DNA of 64,000 bases from Bacillota bacterium (GTDB lineage Bacteria > Bacillota > Clostridia > Oscillospirales > Acutalibacteraceae): the NCBI GenBank assembly GCA_023412715.1, contig JAEZCC010000037.1:62001-126000 (forward strand), read 5' to 3'. A model generated the notes under the pieces. That model worked only from the letters and a program-made list of their open reading frames with translations, was not told the origin of the DNA and made no database searches. How positions within the stretch are numbered: position 1 is the first letter of the stretch; each line of letters begins with the position of its first letter. A program made the translations under genes and the position numbers. This document shows, piece after piece, positions 24,498-32,302 of this stretch.

Positions 24498-26249
24498 TTA
24501 TTTTCTCAGTCTGATATGCACTTCGCGCAGCTGCTGTTCCGTGACCTCGCCCGGCGCGCCCATCATTACGTCCTGCGCGTTCGAGTTCATCGGGAACGCG
24601 ATGACCTCGCGGATGTTCGTTTCGTCCGTCAGCAGCATCAGCATGCGGTCGATGCCCGGCGCCATGCCCGCGTGCGGCGGCGCGCCGTACTGGAACGCGT
24701 GGTACAGAGAGGTGAACTTCGTCTTGAGATCCTCTTCGGTGTATCCGGCGATCTCGAACGCTTTTTTCATGATGTCGGTGCGGTGGTTGCGCACTGCGCC
24801 GGAAGAAAGCTCGATGCCGTTGCAGACGATGTCGTACTGATAGGCGAGCACTTCCGTCGGGTCTTTGGTCAGCAGGGCCTCCATTCCGCCCTGCGGCATG
24901 GAAAACGGGTTGTGCGTGAACACCGTCGCGCCGGTTTCCTCGTCCAGCTCGAACATCGGGAAGTCCACGATAAAGCAGAATTCGAAGCGGTTTCTGTCGA
25001 CGAGGCCGAGGCGCTCGCCAAGCTCCGTACGGATCTGCCCCGCGAGCTTCGGGGCAATATCCGCTTCGTCGGCGATGAAGAAAATCACGCACCCCGGTTT
25101 GAGGCCGGCGCGGCGGGTCAGCTCGTCGCGCTTTTCGTCCGGCAGATATTTGTCGATGGGCCCCTGGTAGGAACCGTCGGCTGCCACCTTGATGTAGCCG
25201 AGGCCCTTCATGCCGATGCTTTCGGCGAATTTCAGCATCCCTTCGAAAAAGCTGCGCGGCTGCCCGCCGCAGTCCGGCACGTTGATCGCGCGGACGGTCT
25301 TGCGCTGGAACGGCCTGAACGACGTGCCCTCGAAGATGTCCGTAATGTCGAGGATCTCGAGCGGGTTGCGCAGGTCCGGTTTGTCCGTTCCGTATTTCAG
25401 CATGGATTCCGCGTAGGGGATGCGGCGGAACGGCGCGGGGGAAACCGTTTTATCCGAGAATTTCCGAAACGTCTCGCCCACGACCTCCTCCGCCACGGCG
25501 AACACGTCCTCCTGCGTGGCGAACGCCATCTCGAAGTCGAGCTGGTAGAATTCGCCCGGCGAGCGGTCGGCCCTGGCGTCCTCGTCGCGGAAGCACGGCG
25601 CCACCTGAAAATAGCGGTCGAAGCCGGAGACCATTAAAAGCTGCTTGAAAATCTGCGGCGCCTGCGGCAGCGCGTAGAATTTGCCGGGGTGCCTGCGGCT
25701 GGGGATGAGGTAGTCGCGCGCGCCCTCCGGCGAAGAGGCGGAGAGGATGGGCGTCTGGATCTCGAGGAAGCCGAGCTCCGTCATTTTCTGCCGCAGAAAA
25801 GAGATGACCTTCGAGCGCAGGACGATATTTTTATGGACCTTGGGGTTTCGCAGGTCGAGGTAACGGTATTTGAGGCGCACGTCTTCTTTTGTTTCCAGCG
25901 AGGTGACAACCTCGAACGGCAGGTTCGCCAGCACCTTGCCGAGCACGGTCAGCTCGGCCGCGCGGACCTCCACCGTGCCGGTCGGGATTTTCGGGTTGAC
26001 GGTGTCCTCGTCGCGCAGCACGACGTTCCCTTTTGCCGTCACGGTGCATTCCTTGCCGACGCCTTCGAGCAGGGCCTCGTCGTGGATGACGACCTGCACC
26101 ACGCCGTACTGGTCGCGCAGATCGAGAAATTTAACGCCGCCGTGGTCGCGGATGTTTTCCACCCAGCCGGCGACGCGGACCTCCTTCCCGATATCTTTTT
26201 CTCCGATCTCGCCGCACGTATGCGTCCGGTATTGGTTGACTGAGTTCAT
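24498..26249 (-). CDS. aspS: Aspartyl-tRNA synthetase
   Basis: 583 residues, class IIb. An N-terminal OB-fold anticodon-binding domain (VAGWVENIRDHGGVKFLDLRD) is followed by the catalytic core with class II motif 2 (FRDEDARADRSPGEFYQLD), the inserted bacterial GAD domain (about residues 290-410), and motif 3 near the C-terminus (GMAPGIDRMLMLLTDETNIR). ATG at 26249 with AAAGGGG upstream. Direct co-transcription with gatCAB suggests that this enzyme may mischarge tRNA-Asn for GatCAB to amidate. I could not judge the discriminating residues, so that is inference. Confidence 0.96.
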   Translation of the reverse strand: MNSVNQYRTHTCGEIGEKDIGKEVRVAGWVENIRDHGGVKFLDLRDQYGVVQVVIHDEALLEGVGKECTVTAKGNVVLRDEDTVNPKIPTGTVEVRAAELTVLGKVLANLPFEVVTSLETKEDVRLKYRYLDLRNPKVHKNIVLRSKVISFLRQKMTELGFLEIQTPILSASSPEGARDYLIPSRRHPGKFYALPQAPQIFKQLLMVSGFDRYFQVAPCFRDEDARADRSPGEFYQLDFEMAFATQEDVFAVAEEVVGETFRKFSDKTVSPAPFRRIPYAESMLKYGTDKPDLRNPLEILDITDIFEGTSFRPFQRKTVRAINVPDCGGQPRSFFEGMLKFAESIGMKGLGYIKVAADGSYQGPIDKYLPDEKRDELTRRAGLKPGCVIFFIADEADIAPKLAGQIRTELGERLGLVDRNRFEFCFIVDFPMFELDEETGATVFTHNPFSMPQGGMEALLTKDPTEVLAYQYDIVCNGIELSSGAVRNHRTDIMKKAFEIAGYTEEDLKTKFTSLYHAFQYGAPPHAGMAPGIDRMLMLLTDETNIREVIAFPMNSNAQDVMMGAPGEVTEQQLREVHIRLRK

Positions 26250-26286
26250 TTCCGCAAAACCCCTTTTGCATTCTCAATTATAGACT

Positions 26287-26315
26287 AATATAACATGAAA
26301 CAGAGAGCGTTTCAA
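26287..26315 (-). promoter_or_regulatory. Promoter of aspS-gatCAB
   Basis: Minus strand TTGAAA (26310-26315), 17 bp, TATATT (26287-26292), about 35 bp upstream of the aspS ATG. Confidence 0.65.
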
Positions 26316-26540
26316 CTTTCATTTTGTACATAGCCGGCCGGGAGAGTGCCCGGGGCGGGAGACAAGGCCGTTTTCCAAAGAGCCGTTCTCGTGGCCGCCG
26401 CAGGCGCGTAGGGCATTGTATGCCCGGGAGAGTTCCGGGCCGCTTCCACCCTGCCGACGACATGCAGGGAGGCTGAAACTTTACCAATTTACTATATCAT
26501 ATTTTGAAAGCGATTGCGAGGGCAAAAAGCGGGTCACGCC
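26316..26540. other. Non-coding segment upstream of the aspS promoter, GC-rich with repeated hairpins
   Basis: No credible gene. On the minus strand it holds CCCTGC...GCAGGG (around 26450-26475) and two similar hairpins built on CCCGG(A/G)-ACTCTCCCGG-like sequence (around 26425-26440 and 26340-26360). No T-box signature (GGTGGNACC) was found. Confidence 0.4.
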
Positions 26541-26580
26541 GAAAAATCCGGCCCGCCGGCGGGAAAGCCGGGGGCCGGAT
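26541..26580 (-). terminator. Terminator of the GNAT gene
   Basis: ATCCGGCC...GGCCGGAT long stem with an inner CCCGG/CCGGG part, followed on the minus strand by TTTTTC, six bases after the GNAT stop. Confidence 0.8.
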
Positions 26581-26585
26581 GCGTC

Positions 26586-27113
26586 TCAGCGCGGAAGGCG
26601 GGAAAGGTCGATCCAATACCGCTGCGTGACCCGGCCCTCTTCCGGAATTTCATTTTCAAGCACGCCGCCGCAGTGCAGAATCGTCCGGGCGGACGCGGCG
26701 TTCTCTTTTGCGCAGGTGATGAGGACCCGTTCGATCCCGAGCCGTTTCGCGCGGGGGAGGGCGAGCGCCAGCATCGCTTCCGCATAGCCCTTGCGCCGTT
26801 CGGAAGGGCGTACGCCGTAGCCGATGTGTCCGCCGGTCCGAAGGAGCGCGTCGTTGAGCCGGTGCCGGATCTGGATCGCCCCCAGCATGGCGCCGGTCCC
26901 GCCGGTCAGGCAGAAGCAGTGCGCGGGGACAAAGCCTGCGGGCGCTTCCGTTTCCATGCGGGCGGCGTCCGACAGCCATTCCTCGTAGCTCCGGCCGAGA
27001 AGCCGGAAGCCGTAGGGGGTGATTTCTTCGCCGTTCCGGGCCCAGTCCTCCGTGAACGACAGGAACGCCTGCTTCAGCGCGGGGGAGGGCCGTTCCAGTT
27101 TTAACTTCATCAT
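26586..27113 (-). CDS. GNAT-family N-acetyltransferase
   Basis: 175 residues. The acetyl-CoA pyrophosphate-binding motif A is present as VRPSERRKGYAEAML (Q/R-x-x-G/A analogue), followed by ITCAKENAASARTILHCGG (motif B region) and the closing VTQRYWIDL. It resembles the YkwB/predicted acetyltransferase group that often shows RHRLN...GGHIGYGVRP. The substrate is unknown. The start is either of two adjacent Met codons. Monocistronic or first in a unit with its own terminator; pepT lies 87 bp upstream on the same strand. Confidence 0.88.
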   Translation of the reverse strand: MMKLKLERPSPALKQAFLSFTEDWARNGEEITPYGFRLLGRSYEEWLSDAARMETEAPAGFVPAHCFCLTGGTGAMLGAIQIRHRLNDALLRTGGHIGYGVRPSERRKGYAEAMLALALPRAKRLGIERVLITCAKENAASARTILHCGGVLENEIPEEGRVTQRYWIDLSRLPR

Positions 27114-27200
27114 GATTCGCTTCCCTTTGCCGATTTTTGCCGACCCGGCCGGAAGGACAGGGAAAGCGCCGGCCCGGGCAGGCCGCGGGCCCGGAAGGCG

Positions 27201-28421
27201 CTATGCGCCCGCCCTGACGATGTTCACAATCACCTCGACCATCTTGTCCATCGACTGCACGGGGATGAATTCGTACCGCCCGTGGAAGTTGCAGCCGCCG
27301 GTCGGCAGGTTGGGGCAGGGCAGGCCCATGAACGACAGGCGCGCTCCGTCGGTTCCCCCGCGGATGGGCGTGGCCTTCGGCTCCACGCCGGCTTCGCGCA
27401 TGGCCTTTTCCGCGCGGCGCACAATCTCCATATGCCCGTCTATGATCTCTTTCATATTATAATAGGAATCCCTGATTTCAATCCGGAAGGTCCCTTCGCC
27501 GTATTTTCCGTTGCAGTAGGCGGTGATTGCTTCCAGACGTTTTTTCTTCTCTTCGAACTTTCTGCGGTCATGGTCGCGGACGATGTACCGCAGCACGGCT
27601 TTTTCTTCGTCGCCGTCGAAGTGGGAGAGATGGTAAAACCCCTCGTACCCCTCCGTGTGGGCCGGAGTTTCCCACGGCGGCAGCATCGAGTTGAACTCCA
27701 TGCCGAGCAGCACGGCGTTCTTCATCTTGTTTTTCGCGTCGCCGGGGTGGATGTTGAAGCCGCTGACCGTGACGACGGCGGAGGCGGCGTTGAAATTTTC
27801 GTACTCGATGCCGCCGAGCAGGCCGCCGTCCACCGTGTAGGCGAAATCCGCTCCGAAGGATATGACGTCGAACCGGTCCGCGCCGCGCCCGATCTCTTCG
27901 TCCGGCGTGAAGCCGACGGCGATTTTTCCGTGCGGAATATTCCCGGCCGCCAGCGTTTCCAGCGCGGTCATGATTTCCGCAATGCCGGCCTTGTCGTCGG
28001 AGCCGAGCAGCGTGGTGCCGTCGGTGACGATGAGGTCCCGGCCGGCGCATCCGGCGAGGGCCGGAAATTCGGCGGCGCGCATCACGATGTTCTGTTCCGC
28101 GTTCAGCACAATGTCCCTGCCGTCGTAGTTTCTGACGATGCGCGGCCGGATGTTCGCCCCCGGCGCGGACGGGCTTGTGTCCATGTGCGAAATCAGGCCG
28201 ATTGCGGGGGCGTCCCCCGCGCAGTTCGCCGGCAGCGAGCCGTAGACGTAGCCGAAGCGATCCATGCGTGCGTCGGCGGCGCCGGCCTGCTTCAGCTCCT
28301 CTGCCAGAAATTTGCCCAGGCGTTTCTGCTTTTCGGTGCTGGGGCAGACGTCCTCCCGCGCGTTTTCGTCGGACGTCGTGTCAAATTTTACGTAATTCAG
28401 GAGCCGCTCGTACGCTCTCAT
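27201..28421 (-). CDS. pepT: Peptidase T (tripeptide aminopeptidase)
   Basis: 406 residues of M20B metallopeptidase, cytoplasmic, releasing the N-terminal residue from tripeptides. Zinc ligands and active-site motifs are visible: SHMDTSP (His and following catalytic Asp), DGTTLLGSDDKAGIAE (bridging Asp), and PDEEIGRGADRFD (catalytic Glu-Glu). ATPIRGGTDGARLSFMG near the C-terminus supplies the dimerisation and ligand part. ATG at 28421 with AAAGGA upstream. Length matches the family. The longer upstream frame overlaps the next gene and is not used. Confidence 0.95.
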   Translation of the reverse strand: MRAYERLLNYVKFDTTSDENAREDVCPSTEKQKRLGKFLAEELKQAGAADARMDRFGYVYGSLPANCAGDAPAIGLISHMDTSPSAPGANIRPRIVRNYDGRDIVLNAEQNIVMRAAEFPALAGCAGRDLIVTDGTTLLGSDDKAGIAEIMTALETLAAGNIPHGKIAVGFTPDEEIGRGADRFDVISFGADFAYTVDGGLLGGIEYENFNAASAVVTVSGFNIHPGDAKNKMKNAVLLGMEFNSMLPPWETPAHTEGYEGFYHLSHFDGDEEKAVLRYIVRDHDRRKFEEKKKRLEAITAYCNGKYGEGTFRIEIRDSYYNMKEIIDGHMEIVRRAEKAMREAGVEPKATPIRGGTDGARLSFMGLPCPNLPTGGCNFHGRYEFIPVQSMDKMVEVIVNIVRAGA

Positions 28422-28444
28422 TTTTCTTTCCTTTCCGCCGCGGT

Positions 28445-28696
28445 TCAGCCCTGCCGGCCGTTTTCCTGGCGTTCCATATTTTCGACCACAATGTCGCAGA
28501 TGTCCCCCAGCGAGGCGCAGTACTCCAGCACCTTCCACGGGGTGTTGGTGTGGTAATGGATTTTAATCAGGGATTCGTCGCCCACCACGAGCAGGCAGTC
28601 GCCCTCTATGTTTTTTGCGATGGAATCGTCTATCGCGTCCTCCGAGAGATTTTTCCCCTCAATCAGCAGCTGGGTGTCGAATTTGTAGTCCAGCAT
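28445..28696 (-). CDS. Stand-alone FakA/YloV-like (DAK-associated) domain protein, 83 residues
   Basis: The whole protein corresponds to the middle domain of fatty-acid kinase FakA (YloV): an N-terminal FDTQLLIEGKNLSEDAIDDS, a central GDCLLVVGDESLIKIHYHTN (GDSLVVVGD...KVHVHTN in FakA), then PWKVLEYCASLGDI and a closing VVENMERQ. The N-terminal kinase (DAK2) domain and C-terminal DegV-binding part are absent, so it cannot phosphorylate on its own. The ATG at 28696 is downstream of AGGAAGAT. It lies 23 bp upstream of pepT on the same strand. Possible roles are an adaptor or ligand-binding subunit; this is inference. Confidence 0.7.
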   Translation of the reverse strand: MLDYKFDTQLLIEGKNLSEDAIDDSIAKNIEGDCLLVVGDESLIKIHYHTNTPWKVLEYCASLGDICDIVVENMERQENGRQG

Positions 28697-28803
28697 AGGC
28701 AGGCATCTTCCTTCCGTTTGCGTATTCTGCCGCGGGACCGGTTCGGGTCCCGTTTTGCCTATCATACGCCTTTTTGCCGCGGATGAAAAGACCCGCGCCC
28801 GGC

Positions 28804-30174
28804 TCAGATTCCGCACCAGGCCCTTTTTAGGCGGGCGACCGCCTCCTCAATGTCGCCGAGGGCGATGCCGGCAAACCCCATGCGGATTTTGCCCTCCGAC
28901 GCCGCCTGCACGCGCACGCCGTCCGCAAGCGCCAGCCGGCATAGCTCCTGCGGGCTTTCAGGGGAATGGAGAGTCACGAGCAGCGTCAGCGGCGTCTCTT
29001 CCAGAAGGATGTCGGCTTTTTCCCCGAAGGCCCGGCGCAGGGCGCGGATCAGGCATTCGCTTTTGGCCCCGTACAGCTTGCGCAGGCGGCGCAGGTGGCG
29101 CTCCATCTGCCCGCTTTTGATGTAAGAGGCCAGCGCCAGCTGTTCCACTTTCGAGGACGTCTGGTTGTAGTTTGCGGCGCGGGGCAGGTAGCGTTCCAGC
29201 AGCTCCGGGGTCAGCACCATGTAGCCGATGCGCACGGAGGGCAGCAGCAGCTTCGAAAACGAGCCGAGGTACACCACGCCGCGTCCGTTCGCGATCCCCT
29301 GCATGGCGGGTACGGGGCGTGCCCGGTAGCGCAGCTCGCCGTTGTAGTCGTCCTCCAGAATGGCGCCGCCTGTTTCTTCCGCCCATTTCAGAAGCTCCAG
29401 CCTGCGGCTGATGGGGATTGCCGTGCCGGTGCGGTACCGGTTCGACGGGCTGACGTAGACGTATTGCGCACCGCTTTTTTTCAGCTCGTCCATCCGGATT
29501 CCCTCGTCGTCGCCCGGCAGCCTGGCGACCGAAAAACCGCAGTCGGCGAAGACCTGCTCCGCCTGCACGAACCCCGGCTCCTCCATGGCCACGAGCCGCC
29601 GGCCGGAGCCGAGCAGCCCGCACAGAATCGACAGCAGCGGCTGCGTCCCCGCGCCGATGACAATCTGCTCGGGCGTCGCGGCCACGCCCCGCGCGCCGAA
29701 GCTGTAGGAAGCGAGCGCCTCGCGCAGCTCCGTTTCCCCCTGGTATTCCCCGTAGGAGATCAGCGCGTCCGGCCGGTTCAGCGCGGCCCTCAGGTGCCGC
29801 CGCCAGCTTTTGAGGTCGATACTGCTGTTGTCGACGCAGTCGCTGCCGAAGTTGAAGCGGACGGGCGCGCGGGCCGCGCGGCGCCGCGGGAGGAACGGGG
29901 CGGGACGCCCGGCCTCCGTCCGGCGCTGCACGTCCCGGACAAAGTAACCGCGGTGCGGCGAAGAGCGCAGATACCCCTCCACGCAGAGCTGCTGGTAGGC
30001 GCTTTCGACGGTCGTGCAGCTCAGGGCCAGGTCGGCGGCCAGCCTGCGGACCGACGGCATTTTTTCCCCCTCGCGCAGGTGTCCGCTCTCCGCCGCCCGG
30101 CGGACGGCGCCGTAGAGCTGCCGGTACAGCGGCTCCTCGGAGCCTTTGTCCAGCTGAAGGTAATCGTACGTCAT
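28804..30174 (-). CDS. PdxR/MocR-type regulator: GntR winged helix fused to a class I aminotransferase domain
   Basis: 456 residues. The N-terminal GntR helix-turn-helix (residues about 12-80, EGEKMPSVRRLAADLALSCTTVESAYQQL) is followed by a fold-type I aminotransferase-like domain (about 110-456) with the PLP-lysine region YLGSFSKLLLPSVRIGYM and the YVSPSNRYRTGT segment. Members use PLP or an amino-acid adduct as ligand and usually control vitamin B6 genes or transport. ATG at 30174 behind GGCGGTGAAAAG. It is transcribed divergently from an ECF S component, with nested inverted repeats between them, which supports local regulation of that transporter. Confidence 0.9.
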   Translation of the reverse strand: MTYDYLQLDKGSEEPLYRQLYGAVRRAAESGHLREGEKMPSVRRLAADLALSCTTVESAYQQLCVEGYLRSSPHRGYFVRDVQRRTEAGRPAPFLPRRRAARAPVRFNFGSDCVDNSSIDLKSWRRHLRAALNRPDALISYGEYQGETELREALASYSFGARGVAATPEQIVIGAGTQPLLSILCGLLGSGRRLVAMEEPGFVQAEQVFADCGFSVARLPGDDEGIRMDELKKSGAQYVYVSPSNRYRTGTAIPISRRLELLKWAEETGGAILEDDYNGELRYRARPVPAMQGIANGRGVVYLGSFSKLLLPSVRIGYMVLTPELLERYLPRAANYNQTSSKVEQLALASYIKSGQMERHLRRLRKLYGAKSECLIRALRRAFGEKADILLEETPLTLLVTLHSPESPQELCRLALADGVRVQAASEGKIRMGFAGIALGDIEEAVARLKRAWCGI

Positions 30175-30186
30175 GCTTTTCACCGC

Positions 30187-30286
30187 CTGTTGCAGATAAA
30201 CTGTATTTATAATATTTTTACAAACTGTGTATTTCAATATGGACAGTTTAACGCTATAATAACACATAAATAAAATTTTGCAACAG
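30187..30286. promoter_or_regulatory. Nested inverted repeats: probable operators between PdxR/MocR and ECF genes
   Basis: Outer pair CTGTTGCA (30187-30194) and TGCAACAG (30279-30286), perfect. Inner pair TAAACTGT (30197-30204) and ACAGTTTA (30243-30250), perfect, with an extra AAACTGT at 30222-30228. The plus-strand TATAAT (30255-30260) for the ECF gene lacks a good -35, which fits an activator-dependent promoter. Confidence 0.6.
30209..30237 (-). promoter_or_regulatory. Promoter of the PdxR/MocR gene
   Basis: Minus strand TTGAAA (30232-30237), 17 bp, TATTAT (30209-30214). It lies inside the nested repeat region, consistent with autoregulation. Confidence 0.65.
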
Positions 30287-30302
30287 TCTGGGAGTGTTCT
30301 GC

Positions 30303-30824
30303 ATGAAAAAACGGTCTTCCTTCCGCCTTGACGTCGTCACCGCCCTGTTTGCCGCGCTGATCTTCGTGGTGACCGCCTACATCCTGCATATCCCGACCCC
30401 CGCGACGGGCGGGTACGTCCACCTGGGCGACGCGTTCGTCTACCTTGCGGCCTGCATGCTGCCGGCGCCTTACGCGGTCGCCGCCGCCGGAATCGGCGAG
30501 GCCCTTTCCGACGCGCTGACCGGCAGCGTGGTCTACGCCGTGCCGACGTTCCTCATAAAAGCCGCCATGGCCCTCTGCTTTTCGGCGGCGGGAGGGAAGA
30601 TTGTGACGAAGCGCAACGCCGCCGCAAGCGTGCTGGCGGGCCTGATCTGCGTGGGCGGCTACTACCTTACGGAGGCGATTCTGTTCCGCAGCTTCGCTTC
30701 CCCCGTGGCGGAAATCCCCGCAAACCTGCTGCAGGCCGGGGCGAGCGCGGTGATCTTCCTGGTCGCCGGCAAGGCCATGGACCGGGCCGGCCTGAAGGGC
30801 AGCGTTTCTTCCTTTGTCAGGTGA
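30303..30824 (+). CDS. ECF transporter S component (TIGR04002-like), candidate vitamin B6-type importer subunit
   Basis: 173 residues with about six membrane helices: the opening LFAALIFVVTAYILHIPTP, the S-component signature-like GGYVHLGDAFVYLAA, then AAAGIGEALSDAL and two more hydrophobic segments. S components bind a vitamin and dock to a shared EcfAAT module, which is not encoded here. The family resembles PdxU2/TIGR04002. Divergence from a PdxR/MocR regulator supports pyridoxine or a related compound as substrate, but that is inference from context. The ATG at 30303 is chosen over an upstream TTG because GGGAG precedes it. Confidence 0.85.
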   Translation: MKKRSSFRLDVVTALFAALIFVVTAYILHIPTPATGGYVHLGDAFVYLAACMLPAPYAVAAAGIGEALSDALTGSVVYAVPTFLIKAAMALCFSAAGGKIVTKRNAAASVLAGLICVGGYYLTEAILFRSFASPVAEIPANLLQAGASAVIFLVAGKAMDRAGLKGSVSSFVR

Positions 30825-30843
30825 CCGGTTCCGAAAGTAGAGA

Positions 30844-30872
30844 TTGTACTTGGGCCGGGAAGATGGTATAAT
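30844..30872 (+). promoter_or_regulatory. Promoter of the flippase gene
   Basis: TTGTAC (30844-30849), 17 bp, perfect TATAAT (30867-30872), 40 bp before the ATG. Confidence 0.65.
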
Positions 30873-30911
30873 AAACTCCATATTCAAATTTTTACGAAAT
30901 ATGGTGTTTAA

Positions 30912-32234
30912 ATGATCGGCCGCAAGAGCAAAAAACTTTCAAGCGACATTGTGCGCGACTCTGTCAACACGTTCGGGACCAATCTGTTCGGATCCGTCCT
31001 CATGATCCTTTCCGTGTTCCTCGTCCTGAACCGTGTTGATCCGTCCGTTTTGGGCTACCAGACGCAGATGCAGTCCTGGGGTGGTGCCTTCACCACGCTT
31101 CTCGGCCTGAGCGTGACCTCCGCCGGCGTTTATTTTATTGCAAAGCATTCCATCAAAAACGCAAAGGCGGCCGTTCTCAAGCTGACGGTCCGGCTTTCCG
31201 CCGCCATCGTCGCCATTGCCGTCGTCACGCTCGCGCTGCTGCGCAATACGCATTTTTTCGAGACGACCCCCGTGTCGTTCCTCTTCGCCACCGTGCTTTA
31301 CACGCTCTGCTCGTTCCTGTTCAACATCTGCACGATGGTGCTGCGCGGCGAAAACAAGTTCAAGTCGTACAACATCGTGATCCTCGTTCAGAGGATCCTG
31401 GCCTTTCTTGTTGCGATTCTGGTGTTCCTGCGCCCTTCCGCCTCGCTGTTCGTCTGGGCCACGGTCGCAATCAACGTCGTGATGGTCGTTTTCGCGCTGT
31501 GGGCGGTCGGCCGCTGGAACGGCCCGAAGCCCGTCCCGGCCCCCGGGGACGATCGCCCGGTCGGAACGGGAGAGATGCTGAACTACAGCCTGAAATCGCA
31601 CGCCAGCAACGTGCTGAGCTTCCTGAACACCTCGCTCGGCACCTATGTCGTCCAGGGCATCTATTCCATCAGCAATTACAGTATTTACAGTGAGGCGAAC
31701 ACGGCGATGCAGCAGATCTGGCTTCTGCCTGACGCCGTCAGCCAGGTCATCCTCAGCAGGCTTTCGGCCATGGAAGACATCAAGGGAAAGCTGAAAATCA
31801 CCCTGCTTTCCTGCAAGCTGATGACTTACCTGACCACAATCGGCGCGCTGCTGATGCTGTGGGCGGCGCAGGTGCTCATTCCAATCCTGTTCCCGAAATA
31901 CATCGGCTGCATCGTGCTGATGCGGTATCTGGCGCTGGGCTACGTCATTATGTCTTATGTGAAGATACTAGGCAACTCCATCGCGGCGTTCGGCCGGCCG
32001 GAACTGAACATCCTTCCGACGGCAATCGGCGTGACGGCGAATATCGGTTTCACGCTCCTGCTGTTCCCGCAGATGGGCGTCTACGGCGTGGCGACGGCCT
32101 CCTCCATTTCCATGTCGCTGCAAAGCATCTGCTGCATGGTGATTTTCTGCGTGTTCACGCACACGCGGCCGCACCGCCTGCTGATTCCGAATAAAGAAGA
32201 GATTGACTCCGTCCTCAGGCTGCTCAGGCGGTAG
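30912..32234 (+). CDS. MOP-superfamily oligosaccharide flippase (Wzx-like)
   Basis: 440 residues with about 12 to 14 hydrophobic helices and few charged loops, matching the polysaccharide transporter/flippase branch of the MATE-like superfamily. It carries NTFGTNLFGSVLMILSVFLV at the start, a LRGENKFKSYN loop after helix 4, and an ending basic cytoplasmic tail. Such proteins flip lipid-linked glycans across the membrane. No glycosyltransferases are adjacent, so it is an orphan and the glycan cannot be named. The ATG at 30912 has a weak ribosome site (ATGGTGTTTAA). A strong terminator follows. Confidence 0.85.
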   Translation: MIGRKSKKLSSDIVRDSVNTFGTNLFGSVLMILSVFLVLNRVDPSVLGYQTQMQSWGGAFTTLLGLSVTSAGVYFIAKHSIKNAKAAVLKLTVRLSAAIVAIAVVTLALLRNTHFFETTPVSFLFATVLYTLCSFLFNICTMVLRGENKFKSYNIVILVQRILAFLVAILVFLRPSASLFVWATVAINVVMVVFALWAVGRWNGPKPVPAPGDDRPVGTGEMLNYSLKSHASNVLSFLNTSLGTYVVQGIYSISNYSIYSEANTAMQQIWLLPDAVSQVILSRLSAMEDIKGKLKITLLSCKLMTYLTTIGALLMLWAAQVLIPILFPKYIGCIVLMRYLALGYVIMSYVKILGNSIAAFGRPELNILPTAIGVTANIGFTLLLFPQMGVYGVATASSISMSLQSICCMVIFCVFTHTRPHRLLIPNKEEIDSVLRLLRR

Positions 32235-32252
32235 GCGGGGGAGAAGATCCGT

Positions 32253-32280
32253 CCGCCGGAAGAGACCCGGCGGCTTTTTT
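32253..32280 (+). terminator. Terminator of the flippase gene
   Basis: CCGCCGG (32253-32259), CCGGCGG (32267-32273), then C and six T. Confidence 0.85.
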
Positions 32281-32302
32281 GTGCCCGGACGGGGGCACAT
32301 GC

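Noticed and set aside
26250..26530. T-box leader for aspS
   Set aside because: No GGTGGNACC motif and no specifier-loop arrangement; the mapped promoter is only about 35 bp from the start codon.
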